Assembly (NCBI GenBank): GCA_036478895.1
Contig: JAZGEV010000135.1
Span: forward strand, 1 to 12,508
DNA length: 12,508 bases
Direction: 5' to 3'
From: S010-17 sp036478895
Lineage (GTDB): Bacteria; Bacteroidota; Bacteroidia; Flavobacteriales; Flavobacteriaceae
Shown here: in pieces, positions 1 to 6,506 of the stretch
How positions within the stretch are numbered: the stretch's first letter is position 1
Layout: each line of letters begins with the position of its first letter
Translations under genes and position numbers: made by a program
The notes under the pieces: generated by a model
Seen by the model: the letters and a program-made list of their open reading frames with translations, nothing else
The model's database searches: none
What the model was told of the DNA's origin: nothing

Positions 1-51
1 AAAGATATAAAGGTTAACTCACACTTAAATAAAAGGGGCAGTTTTTTTTAA
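1..51 (+). CDS. Possible C-terminal end of an upstream gene (partial)
   Basis: Frame 1 is open from the window edge to a TAA at 49-51 and reads KDIKVNSHLNKRGSFF. The other two plus-strand frames hit stops within 15 bases. A gene entering from the left could therefore end here, but sixteen codons can stay open by chance in any frame, and I recognise no family from the peptide. The sequence to the left of the window would decide it. Confidence 0.2.
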   Translation, partial: KDIKVNSHLNKRGSFF

Positions 52-92
52 AGGAATTCATGTTATTTATAAAACTGTAATTAAAATCAAAT

Positions 93-158
93 GTCATTCC
101 TGCGAAAGCAGGATTCTAATAGAATTACAATATGAATTCCTGCATTCACAGGAATGAC
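93..158. repeat. Imperfect palindrome, REP/MITE-like dispersed repeat
   Basis: The left arm (93-116, beginning GTCATTCCTGCGAAAGCAGG) and the right arm (134-158, ending CACAGGAATGAC) are inverted copies. They differ by two mismatches and one single-base gap, with a 17-base spacer. The left arm also contains its own hairpin, CCTGC-GAAA-GCAGG (99-112 region), so the transcript could fold as one long stem or as smaller ones. Sequences of the type GTCATTCCTGCGAA..GCAGGAATC are familiar intergenic repeats in flavobacterial genomes. That family assignment is from memory and was not searched. The element lies between a possible gene end at 51 and the promoter at 231, so it could act as a transcript 3' end or be a non-autonomous element. 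Confidence 0.7.
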
Positions 159-230
159 TGTAAAAATTAAAAGTATAAGTTTGCACTAATAAAGATATAG
201 GTTTTTACATTATACTCTAAAAATAATATT

Positions 231-238
231 TATATTTG
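231..238 (+). promoter_or_regulatory. Bacteroidota -7 promoter element for the TPR gene
   Basis: TATATTTG matches the Bacteroidota sigma-ABfA -7 consensus TAnnTTTG exactly. No clear TTG -33 element is seen at the usual spacing. It lies 63 bases before the chosen ATG at 302 and implies a leader of roughly 55 bases. A TTG at 236 that would extend the gene falls inside this element. Confidence 0.5.
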
Positions 239-301
239 AACTTTATATGTAACGTAGCGCCACAACTCATAAATTGGAATGCTTTTTGCTTTAATACTGT
301 A

Positions 302-2086
302 ATGAAAAAAATCATTTTTATTATCTTTTTACTCTGTTTTCAACTTGCTAAAGCTCAAGATGTACAAATGGCGTATGATTATTTTAGAAAGGGAGAATAT
401 CAAAAATCAGCTACGGTTTATGAAAAATTATACAAAAAGAATAATAACAACCGTAGTTATTTAAAACAACTCGTGCGTTGTTACCAACAATTAGAAAACT
501 TTTCAAAAGCAGAATCATTATTAAAAGCACAGCATTTAAAATTTAAAAAAAATTACTATTTACTGGTAGAACTTGGATATAATTATCAGCTACAAAAAAT
601 AAATGAAAAAGCAACACCTCTTTATGTTGAGGCTATAAAAGCGATAGATATTTCTCCCTCATCGGCTAGAAATACTGGAAAAGCATTTCAAGACAATGGT
701 TTGTTGGATTACGCCTTAGATGCGTATAAAAAAGCGATGAAATTGAATCCTAAATCAAATTTCAACCTTTATATAGCAACTATTTATGGTGAAAAAGGAG
801 CTTATGAAAATATGTATAGCGCCTACTTGGATATGGCAGTGTCCAATCCAAAATACGCCACTACAATACAGCGTTATCTTAGCAAATTCATTACCGATGA
901 TAGTGAAAATCAAAACAATATATTATTCCGAAATCTACTGATAAAACGCCTACAAAACAAACCAAATATTGCTTTAACCAAATTACTTGCTTGGACTTTT
1001 ATGCAACAAAAAGATTATCATAAAGCATTGGCTCAAGAAAAAGCAATCTACTTACGTAGCAGCAATAATTTAACACGTTTGTTTGAATTAGGAGCCGTTT
1101 GTACTGATGAAAAAAAATATCAAACTGCAAAAAAAACATATGATTTTATCATTCATAACACAAATAATCAAAATGATATTATAAGTGCACAATTGGAAAT
1201 GCTTAAAATTGGCATAACAACGGCAAAAACCGAAGAAGATTTTAGCAATGTTGAACATCGATTTGAAGAATTATTTACCAAGTATGGCAAAGGAAGAAAT
1301 ACAGTCAATCTTCAAATTGCTTATTCCGATTTTCTAGTATTCACAAAGAATCAACCCAATGATGCCATCAATATTCTAAAAAACGCGCTAACTGTTGCTA
1401 GTTCACGTTATGTTAAAGGAGATATAAAAATTAAACTTGCCGACATTATGGTGTATTCCAATAAATTCAACCAAGCGTTAATAAATTACACGCAAGTTCA
1501 AACCGATTTAAGAGGAAGCGATGTTGCGCAAAAAGCACGCTTAAAAGTAGCGAAAACATCGTATTATAAAGGCGATTTTGATTGGGCAAAAATTCAATTA
1601 AAAGTATTAAAATCGGCCACATCAAAATTAATTTCAAACGATGCTTTGGCATTAAATTTATTGGTAGGTGATAATATTGCTGGAGACACCATTAGACTTG
1701 CATTAAAAAAATACGCTACGGCAGATTTATTAGCTTACCAAAACAAAACCCAGCAAGCCATTGACACTTTACAAGCTGTTCTTACAGACTTTAAAGGACA
1801 CGCTATTGAAGACGAAGCGCTTTTTAAACAAGCCGAATTGTATAAAAAAATAAATCAATTTGAATTTGCAGAAGATAATTATCAAAAAATAATACAACTC
1901 AAAAAAGATGGTATTTTAGCCGATAATGCCTATTTTGAATTAGGCGCTTTGTATGAAAACGAACTTCAAGATATTGAAAAAGCAAAAGAAATGTATCAAA
2001 AAATAATATTTGATTTTGCCAATAGTATTTATCTGGTTGATGCTCGAAAACGCTTTAGGAAACTCCGTGGCGATGTTGTAAAATAG
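302..2086 (+). CDS. Secreted tetratricopeptide-repeat (TPR) protein
   Basis: This encodes a 594-residue periplasmic or surface protein built of helical TPR repeats, which usually scaffold protein-protein contacts. I chose ATG 302 because it opens a classic signal peptide (MKKIIFIIFLLCFQLAKAQ, about residues 1-19). The in-frame TTG at 236 would start inside the promoter and add 22 residues with no signal-like character. TPR-like units are visible at about 22-55 (AYDYFRKGEYQKSATVYEKL), 58-92, 130-170 (DYALDAYKKAMKLNP) and again near the C-terminus. There FEFAEDNYQKII and EKAKEMYQKIIFDFANSIY resemble the BamD/CpoB (YbgF) type of repeat. The end, VDARKRFRKLRGD, is typical of Bacteroidota TPR proteins. 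The exact partner is unknown. The next gene follows after 29 bases without an obvious promoter, so co-transcription with DUF4286 and dtd is likely. Confidence 0.85.
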   Translation: MKKIIFIIFLLCFQLAKAQDVQMAYDYFRKGEYQKSATVYEKLYKKNNNNRSYLKQLVRCYQQLENFSKAESLLKAQHLKFKKNYYLLVELGYNYQLQKINEKATPLYVEAIKAIDISPSSARNTGKAFQDNGLLDYALDAYKKAMKLNPKSNFNLYIATIYGEKGAYENMYSAYLDMAVSNPKYATTIQRYLSKFITDDSENQNNILFRNLLIKRLQNKPNIALTKLLAWTFMQQKDYHKALAQEKAIYLRSSNNLTRLFELGAVCTDEKKYQTAKKTYDFIIHNTNNQNDIISAQLEMLKIGITTAKTEEDFSNVEHRFEELFTKYGKGRNTVNLQIAYSDFLVFTKNQPNDAINILKNALTVASSRYVKGDIKIKLADIMVYSNKFNQALINYTQVQTDLRGSDVAQKARLKVAKTSYYKGDFDWAKIQLKVLKSATSKLISNDALALNLLVGDNIAGDTIRLALKKYATADLLAYQNKTQQAIDTLQAVLTDFKGHAIEDEALFKQAELYKKINQFEFAEDNYQKIIQLKKDGILADNAYFELGALYENELQDIEKAKEMYQKIIFDFANSIYLVDARKRFRKLRGDVVK

Positions 2087-2115
2087 ATTAATGGAATCAA
2101 TATAAAGAAAACAAA

Positions 2116-2442
2116 ATGTATATATACAACGTTACAATTAATGTAGAAGAATCTATACACGATAAATGGCTTTCTTGGATGCAAAAAAAACACATTCCTG
2201 CCATGTTACAAACTGGAAAGTTTAGCAAAGCACTAATGAGTCGTGTTGTTATTGAGGAAGAAATGGGTGGCATTACTTATTCGGTTCAATATACAACAGA
2301 CAGTAAAGAAAGTCTGCAAAAATATTATAAAGAAAATGCGGATGATTTACGTAAGGAAAGTATGGGTTTATTTGCTGGAAAATTTGTTATTTTTAGAACC
2401 GAACTAGATGTTGTTTTTACTGAAACTGCATTTAGCAATTAG
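2116..2442 (+). CDS. DUF4286 family protein
   Basis: This 108-residue cytoplasmic protein has no signal peptide or membrane segment. It matches, as I recognise it, the Bacteroidota family DUF4286: it starts MYIYNVTINVEESIHDKWLS, carries the block WMQKKHIPAMLQTGKF and ends with a strand-rich segment (GKFVIFRTELDVVF). The alternation of strand, helix and strand suggests a small dimeric alpha/beta-barrel (ferredoxin-like) fold. Its biochemical role is not known. It sits between the TPR gene and dtd with short gaps (29 and 54 bases) and no strong promoter, so it is probably part of one transcript. The family call is fairly secure; function is open. Confidence 0.85.
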   Translation: MYIYNVTINVEESIHDKWLSWMQKKHIPAMLQTGKFSKALMSRVVIEEEMGGITYSVQYTTDSKESLQKYYKENADDLRKESMGLFAGKFVIFRTELDVVFTETAFSN

Positions 2443-2496
2443 TCTATATCGTTAAACTTATAGTTTTTAGAAAGAAAAAAAACATCCGTTAAAAAA

Positions 2497-2949
2497 ATGA
2501 AAATAATTCTACAACGTGTTAGTGAGGCTTCGGTTACTGTAAACAATGAAATAGTATCGTCCATAAAAAAAGGCTACCTCATTTTATTGGGCATAACTAA
2601 TGAAGATACAATTGATGATATAAAATGGCTCACAAATAAAATTACCAATCTTAGAATTTTTAACGATGTTAATAATGTGATGAATCTGTCTTTAAAAGAC
2701 ATCAATGGCAATGCTATTGTAGTAAGTCAATTCACGTTGTTGGCCAATACCAAAAAAGGAAACAGACCAAGTTATATTAAAGCAGCAAAACCAGACATTT
2801 CCATACCACTTTATGAGAAATTTGTAACTCAACTAGAACTCGATTTGGGTAAAAAAGTTGGTACAGGTGTTTTTGGAGCAGACATGAAAGTTGCCTTGAT
2901 TAATGACGGACCTGTTACAATAAATATAGATTCTAAACGAAAAGAGTAG
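2497..2949 (+). CDS. dtd: D-aminoacyl-tRNA deacylase (DTD)
   Basis: The enzyme hydrolyses D-amino acids (D-Tyr and others) and glycine mischarged onto tRNA, recycling the tRNA and protecting translation in the cytoplasm. The 150-residue length fits the family, which is usually about 145-150. The N-terminal MKIILQRVSEASVTV is the standard DTD opening. The catalytic motif SQFTL is at residues 77-81, with the active Thr at 80. The GP pair of NDGPVT at 136-141 is the Gly-cisPro motif that gives chiral selectivity. GVFGADM before it is also conserved. All key residues are intact. The gene ends 10 bases from the stop of the convergent membrane-protein gene. I see no convincing hairpin terminator in that gap, so the two transcripts may overlap at their 3' ends. 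Confidence 0.97.
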   Translation: MKIILQRVSEASVTVNNEIVSSIKKGYLILLGITNEDTIDDIKWLTNKITNLRIFNDVNNVMNLSLKDINGNAIVVSQFTLLANTKKGNRPSYIKAAKPDISIPLYEKFVTQLELDLGKKVGTGVFGADMKVALINDGPVTINIDSKRKE

Positions 2950-2959
2950 CTTTTTATAA

Positions 2960-3181
2960 TTAATTTTTAGTTATCTGTTTTTTTTTTGAAAGTACTAAAT
3001 AAATCAAAAACACAACACCTAAAATTGGTACAGCATTTAAGAGTGCTATTTTAAATAAGAAAACAACCAAAACACACGCCAAATAAAAAACAGGAATTAT
3101 GTATAAGTATATTTTGTTTTTAGTCGCTTTATAATCTAGAAGGAATAATAAAACTGGAAGAAAAATCAATAACTTTATCAT
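2960..3181 (-). CDS. Small three-helix membrane protein, unknown function
   Basis: This 73-residue protein is almost entirely hydrophobic. Likely membrane segments are about 2-16, 23-43 and 46-65, followed by a basic tail (SKKKQITKN). I chose ATG at 3181 over an in-frame TTG at 3190, because the TTG overlaps the stop of the preceding small gene while the ATG leaves a 2-base gap. It is the last gene of the pdxJ operon. I do not recognise the family. Its shortness and the lack of conserved polar residues leave open that it is poorly conserved, but its tight spacing and clean membrane pattern argue that it is real. Confidence 0.6.
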   Translation of the reverse strand: MIKLLIFLPVLLFLLDYKATKNKIYLYIIPVFYLACVLVVFLFKIALLNAVPILGVVFLIYLVLSKKKQITKN

Positions 3182-3183
3182 AC

Positions 3184-3297
3184 TTAACAATCACAATTAG
3201 TATCACAACCGTTTTCCTTTTTTTTTGGTCTAAATTTTTGAAATAAAAACACTAAAGCTATGCCTAATAAAAGATATGTTATTATTTCTTGAAACAT
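3184..3297 (-). CDS. 37-residue Cys-rich single-helix membrane protein (FeoB-associated-like)
   Basis: The start is ATG at 3297-3295 and the stop TAA at 3186-3184. The product begins MFQEIITYLLLGIALVFLF, a single membrane helix at about residues 5-19. A basic stretch follows (KFRPKKK, 21-27), then a C-terminal cluster GCDTNCDC with cysteines at 31, 35 and 37. This layout (one helix, Lys-rich stop-transfer, terminal Cys cluster) resembles the small 'FeoB-associated Cys-rich membrane protein' type of Bacteroidota. That label comes from sequence resemblance, and no feoB is in the window. The basic segment after the helix suggests that the Cys tail faces the cytoplasm, where it could bind iron or another metal. 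It lies 4 bases after pdxJ and 2 bases before the next gene, so the three form one operon. It is short enough to be missed by automatic callers. Confidence 0.7.
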   Translation of the reverse strand: MFQEIITYLLLGIALVFLFQKFRPKKKENGCDTNCDC

Positions 3298-3301
3298 TTT
3301 T

Positions 3302-4018
3302 TTAAAATTTTAATCGGTGTAAATACATATTAACCACATTTTGCATACCCAAATATAAAGATTCAGATATTAAAGCATGTCCAATAGAAACTTCCAATAA
3401 ATTGGGAATATTCTTTGCGAAAAATTGAATATTATCCAAACTCAAATCGTGTCCTGCATTAATTCCCAAACCTAATTCTGTGGCAAACTCAGCCGATTTA
3501 ATATAAGGATTTATTGCTTCTTCAATACCAATACCGTATTGAGTAGCAAATGCTTCGGTATATAATTCAATACGATCTGCGCCAATTTTTGCAGCCGCTT
3601 CAATAAACGGTAAATTAGTGTCCATAAAAATAGAAGTACGAATTTTGTTACGTTTAAATTCGGCAACAACTTCGGTTAAAAAAGACGCATTTTTAATGGT
3701 GTCCCAACCTGCATTGGATGTTAAATTATCCACACCATCTGGCACTAAAGTAACTTGTGTTGGTTTATTTGCCAAAACTAAATCTATAAATTTTGGGATA
3801 GGATTACCTTCAATATTATACTCGGTTGTTACAACCGATTTTAAATCATAGGCGTCTTGATATTTAATATGACGCTCATCTGGTCTTGGATGAATGGTAA
3901 TACCTTGCGCTCCAAATTCCTGAATATCAATGGCAACTTGTACTAAATTAGGTGTGTTTCCACCACGAGAATTTCGCAATGTTGCTATCTTATTTATATT
4001 TACACTTAGTTTTGTCAT
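3302..4018 (-). CDS. pdxJ: Pyridoxine 5'-phosphate synthase
   Basis: PdxJ condenses 1-deoxy-D-xylulose 5-phosphate with 3-amino-1-hydroxyacetone phosphate to give pyridoxine 5'-phosphate, the last ring-forming step of the DXP-dependent vitamin B6 route. The 238-residue TIM-barrel protein shows the expected motifs: VNINKIATLRNSRGG (6-20), ITIHPRPDERHI (40-51) with the catalytic His43 and phosphate-site Arg45, Glu70 in EYNIEG, TLVPDG (90-95), ELYTE (151-155), NAGHDL (187-192) with the catalytic His190, and EVSIGHALI near the end. HPRPDERHI is the Bacteroidota form of the HLREDRRHI motif of proteobacteria. The ATG at 4018 gives a full-length N-terminus. It leads a three-gene operon with two small membrane proteins and diverges from the CBS-domain gene. 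Confidence 0.97.
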   Translation of the reverse strand: MTKLSVNINKIATLRNSRGGNTPNLVQVAIDIQEFGAQGITIHPRPDERHIKYQDAYDLKSVVTTEYNIEGNPIPKFIDLVLANKPTQVTLVPDGVDNLTSNAGWDTIKNASFLTEVVAEFKRNKIRTSIFMDTNLPFIEAAAKIGADRIELYTEAFATQYGIGIEEAINPYIKSAEFATELGLGINAGHDLSLDNIQFFAKNIPNLLEVSIGHALISESLYLGMQNVVNMYLHRLKF

Positions 4019-4073
4019 TAATAAAGTTTTAAAACGATTGCTTTTCCCTTAAAATGAATCGTCAAATTTTAAA

Positions 4074-4081
4074 CAAAATTA
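4074..4081 (-). promoter_or_regulatory. Candidate -7 promoter element for the pdxJ operon
   Basis: Read on the minus strand, 4081 to 4074 is TAATTTTG, an exact match to TAnnTTTG. It lies about 56 bases upstream of the pdxJ ATG. No TTG -33 element is seen at the usual distance, and such an octamer can occur by chance in A+T-rich DNA, so this is a plausible but unproven site. Confidence 0.4.
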
Positions 4082-4129
4082 CTACATTGTTATTAATTTT
4101 TACTTATTTTGCATAATATTATTGAATTT

Positions 4130-4789
4130 ATGCTAACAACCAATTACATTTTAAACGACATAACGCCATTAACGCTAAAAAATTCTGTTAGCGATGCCAA
4201 AAAAATGTTTCAAAATAGCATTTTTTCACATGCCTTAATTGTGGAAGAAAATCATTATATTGGTTTGTTATCAGAAGCCGATTTGTCAAGTTTGGAAGAC
4301 AACAAAGCTTCCTTAAAAGACGTGCGTTATTTGTTTCAATCCTTTTTCACATTCAACGACATTGGCTGGTTAGACTTGTTACATAAATTTGCTGTTAACG
4401 ATTGTAATATTTTACCAATACTAAATAAAGAAAAAAAATATTGTGGTTATTTTGACCTTTCGGATGTGTTACATTATTTCAGTAATACACCGTTTCTGCA
4501 AGAAGAAAGTACGACCTTAATTATTTCGAAAAATAAAAACGAATATGCTTTAAGTGAAATTGCTCAGATTATTGAAAGTAATAATGCAAAATTATTTGGA
4601 CTGTTTTTATCTGCTAGCAATGGCAACAATACAGAAATTACTATTAAACTATATAGCGAAAACATCAATGATGTCATTCATTCATTTAGACGTTACAACT
4701 ATTCAATTATTAAAGGCATAAAAGAAGATGAGTATTTGGATGATTTAAAAGAACGATCGGATTATTTTCAAAAATATTTAAATATTTAA
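4130..4789 (+). CDS. CBS-domain protein with ACT-like C-terminus
   Basis: This encodes a 219-residue cytoplasmic protein. I chose ATG 4130. The frame can be extended to a TTG at 4109, but that lies within an imperfect promoter-like TTATTTTG (4104-4111) and adds only seven residues. Residues of about 1-60 (VSDAKKMF..HALIVEENHYIGLLSEADL) and 68-125 (NILPILNKEKKYCGYFDLSDVLHYF) form a pair of CBS motifs, which typically bind adenine nucleotides and act as sensors. The remainder, about 130-195 (ALSEIAQIIESNNAKLFGLF, then a strand-helix-strand stretch), looks like an ACT domain. That part is inferred from pattern only. The gene ends 5 bases before nadK, a pairing I recall as recurrent in Bacteroidota, so it may tune NAD kinase or report adenylate or NAD status. 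No catalytic domain is present. Confidence 0.85.
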   Translation: MLTTNYILNDITPLTLKNSVSDAKKMFQNSIFSHALIVEENHYIGLLSEADLSSLEDNKASLKDVRYLFQSFFTFNDIGWLDLLHKFAVNDCNILPILNKEKKYCGYFDLSDVLHYFSNTPFLQEESTTLIISKNKNEYALSEIAQIIESNNAKLFGLFLSASNGNNTEITIKLYSENINDVIHSFRRYNYSIIKGIKEDEYLDDLKERSDYFQKYLNI

Positions 4790-4794
4790 AACCA

Positions 4795-5682
4795 ATGAAA
4801 ATAGCACTTTACGGACAACATTATAAAAAAGAAGCCTCAAAGTATATAGACATACTTTTGTTGGAATTAAACAATAATAATATTGATGTTTTAATAGAAT
4901 CCGATTTTTACAAACTGATTAAAAAAAGAAACAATCCCAGTAAAGAATACCGTACTTTTAAATCTCACAAAAGTTTAAACAATAGTTTTGATGCCCTTTT
5001 TACTGTTGGTGGCGATGGAACATTTCTACGGTCCATAACCTATGTAAGAAATCATGACATACCCATTTTGGGAATCAATATTGGACGTTTAGGGTTTTTA
5101 GCAAATGTCCAAAAAGGTAAAATAAAAGATGCTATAAAAGCTGTTGTAAATAATAAGTACAGTATTAAAGAACGCGCCTTATTACAAGTTACAACTGAGC
5201 CAAAAATGACTGGATTTAACGATTTAAATATTGCTTTAAACGAAGTGACTGTTGTTCGTAAAGACTCAACTGCAATGATTACTGTTGAAACTCATTTAGA
5301 CCATGAATTTTTAACGTCTTATTGGGCAGATGGTCTTATTGTTGCCACGCCAACAGGTTCTACAGGTTATTCTTTAAGTTGTGGTGGACCAGTTATAACG
5401 CCATCGGCAAAAAACATTGTTTTAACACCAATTGCACCGCACAATTTAAATGCGCGCCCTTTGGTTATTCCTGATGATACCAAAATTCAACTCAAAGTTA
5501 TTGGACGCGAAAAACACGCACTTTTATCTTTAGATTCACGTATTATCACCATTCCAAACAATGCGGTTATTTCTATTGAAAAATGTGATTTCAATATCAA
5601 AACGATTAACTTAAACAATCAAACCTTTTTAAAAACGCTTCGTAAAAAATTATTATGGGGCGAAGATGTGAGGAATAAGTAA
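4795..5682 (+). CDS. nadK: NAD kinase (ATP:NAD 2'-phosphotransferase)
   Basis: NadK phosphorylates NAD to NADP in the cytoplasm and so sets the NADPH pool for biosynthesis. The 295-residue length is normal for the family. The signature GGDGT is at 72-76 with the catalytic Asp74, followed by GINIGRLGFLA. The NE motif (N149-E150) contacts the substrate. The glycine-rich block DGLIVATPTGSTGYSLSCGG starts near residue 179 and completes the active site. GQHY near the N-terminus starts the Rossmann-like domain. ATG 4795 is the only sensible start, 5 bases after the CBS gene, which implies translation from the same message. The downstream 117-base gap contains a fresh promoter, so the pair probably forms a unit separate from the envelope genes. 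Confidence 0.97.
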   Translation: MKIALYGQHYKKEASKYIDILLLELNNNNIDVLIESDFYKLIKKRNNPSKEYRTFKSHKSLNNSFDALFTVGGDGTFLRSITYVRNHDIPILGINIGRLGFLANVQKGKIKDAIKAVVNNKYSIKERALLQVTTEPKMTGFNDLNIALNEVTVVRKDSTAMITVETHLDHEFLTSYWADGLIVATPTGSTGYSLSCGGPVITPSAKNIVLTPIAPHNLNARPLVIPDDTKIQLKVIGREKHALLSLDSRIITIPNNAVISIEKCDFNIKTINLNNQTFLKTLRKKLLWGEDVRNK

Positions 5683-5775
5683 ATATGAAATTTATTTATT
5701 GAAGGCATAAATTAAAGCCTATTTATATCATTTTCATACAATAAAACCCCATATTTTCGTTTATATAAGAATTAC

Positions 5776-5783
5776 TATATTTG
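5776..5783 (+). promoter_or_regulatory. Bacteroidota -7 promoter element before the DUF6089 gene
   Basis: TATATTTG matches TAnnTTTG exactly and lies 16 bases before the ATG at 5800. A weak TTTTCG around 5754-5759 may serve as the -33 element (consensus TTTG), with a spacer of about 16 bases. The leader would be short, around 5-10 bases. It would drive the DUF6089-uppS-bamA run. Confidence 0.55.
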
Positions 5784-5799
5784 CAATCAATTTTTTACA

Positions 5800-6480
5800 A
5801 TGAAAAACTTTCTATTTCTATTAATTCTATTATTCTCAATTAAAATTTCATCTGCACAAGTCAATGAACTTGGCTTTCATATAGGTGGCAGCAATTACAT
5901 TGGTGACGTTGGTGATGAAACCTACTTACTACCCAATAAATTATCTTTAGGAGCTATCTACAAATGGAATTTTAGTAATCGAATTGCCTTACGTTTATCG
6001 GGAAGCTACATTCAATTATCTGATAATGATGAAAAATCAAAAAATGCCATTAGGAATGCACGTGGTTTTAGTTTTTCCAATTCCGTTAGAGAAATGGCGC
6101 TAGGGATTGAATTTGCTTATTATGATTATTCGCTTATGAAAGAAGGTTGGAGTTCAACACCTTACATCATCTTAGAAGTTGCTGGATTCAACTACCATAC
6201 AGTAGATAAAGAAACGACACCAGGAAATTATGAAACCGTTACAAGTACTGGCTTTACAGTGCCTTTTGGGATTGGTTATAAAACAAAAATAGCAAACCAT
6301 ATTGGTCTTAATTTTGAAACCATTGTTAGATATTCATTTGTAGATGATTTAGATTATAACAACCCTGCAATTTCTTCATTAAACTTTGGAAATCCAAACA
6401 CAAAAGATTGGTATATCACATCGGGCGTAAATATTGTATTTGGCTTTGGCAGAAGAAGCTGTTATAGCGATGTCTTTTAA
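5800..6480 (+). CDS. DUF6089 family outer-membrane beta-barrel protein
   Basis: This 226-residue precursor has a clear signal peptide (MKNFLFLLILLFSIKISSAQ, about residues 1-20). It is followed by amphipathic strands with aromatic belts, for example LGFHIGGSNYIGDVGDE, LSLGAIYKWNF, RIALRLSGSYI, MALGIEFAYYDYS and IGLNFETIVRYSF. The strand count suits a barrel of about eight strands, like the PorT/OmpW type. The GSNYIGD block near the mature N-terminus and the position before uppS and bamA fit the Bacteroidota family DUF6089. Specific function is unknown; it should sit in the outer membrane. The C-terminus (GRRSCYSDVF) ends in Phe, as BAM substrates often do, and carries one cysteine. uppS begins 26 bases later. 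Confidence 0.85.
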   Translation: MKNFLFLLILLFSIKISSAQVNELGFHIGGSNYIGDVGDETYLLPNKLSLGAIYKWNFSNRIALRLSGSYIQLSDNDEKSKNAIRNARGFSFSNSVREMALGIEFAYYDYSLMKEGWSSTPYIILEVAGFNYHTVDKETTPGNYETVTSTGFTVPFGIGYKTKIANHIGLNFETIVRYSFVDDLDYNNPAISSLNFGNPNTKDWYITSGVNIVFGFGRRSCYSDVF

Positions 6481-6506
6481 TTGCTAATTACATTTACATA
6501 CAGGTT

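Noticed and set aside
236..301. N-terminal extension of the TPR gene from a TTG at 236
   Set aside because: The TTG lies within the TATATTTG promoter element, and the extension hides a textbook signal peptide that starts at ATG 302.
1467..1652. Minus-strand ORF of 61 codons
   Set aside because: It lies wholly inside the TPR gene; its hydrophobic translation comes from the antisense of Lys/Asn/Gln-rich codons.
3182..3190. TTG start at 3190 for the three-helix membrane protein
   Set aside because: It overlaps the stop codon of the preceding 37-codon gene; ATG 3181 fits the operon spacing better.
3734..3750. TGGCAC string as another sigma-54 site
   Set aside because: It is inside pdxJ coding sequence and has no -12 half; the same holds for the TGGCAC near 11785 in the protease gene.
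3618..3851. Plus-strand ORF of 77 codons
   Set aside because: It is antisense to the well-conserved pdxJ coding region and resembles no protein family.
4109..4129. TTG start at 4109 for the CBS-domain gene
   Set aside because: It adds seven residues with no family support and overlaps an imperfect promoter-like TTATTTTG; ATG 4130 is the natural start.
5703..5720. Hairpin AGGC..GCCT after nadK as a terminator
   Set aside because: It has only four base pairs, a ten-base loop and no proper T-run.
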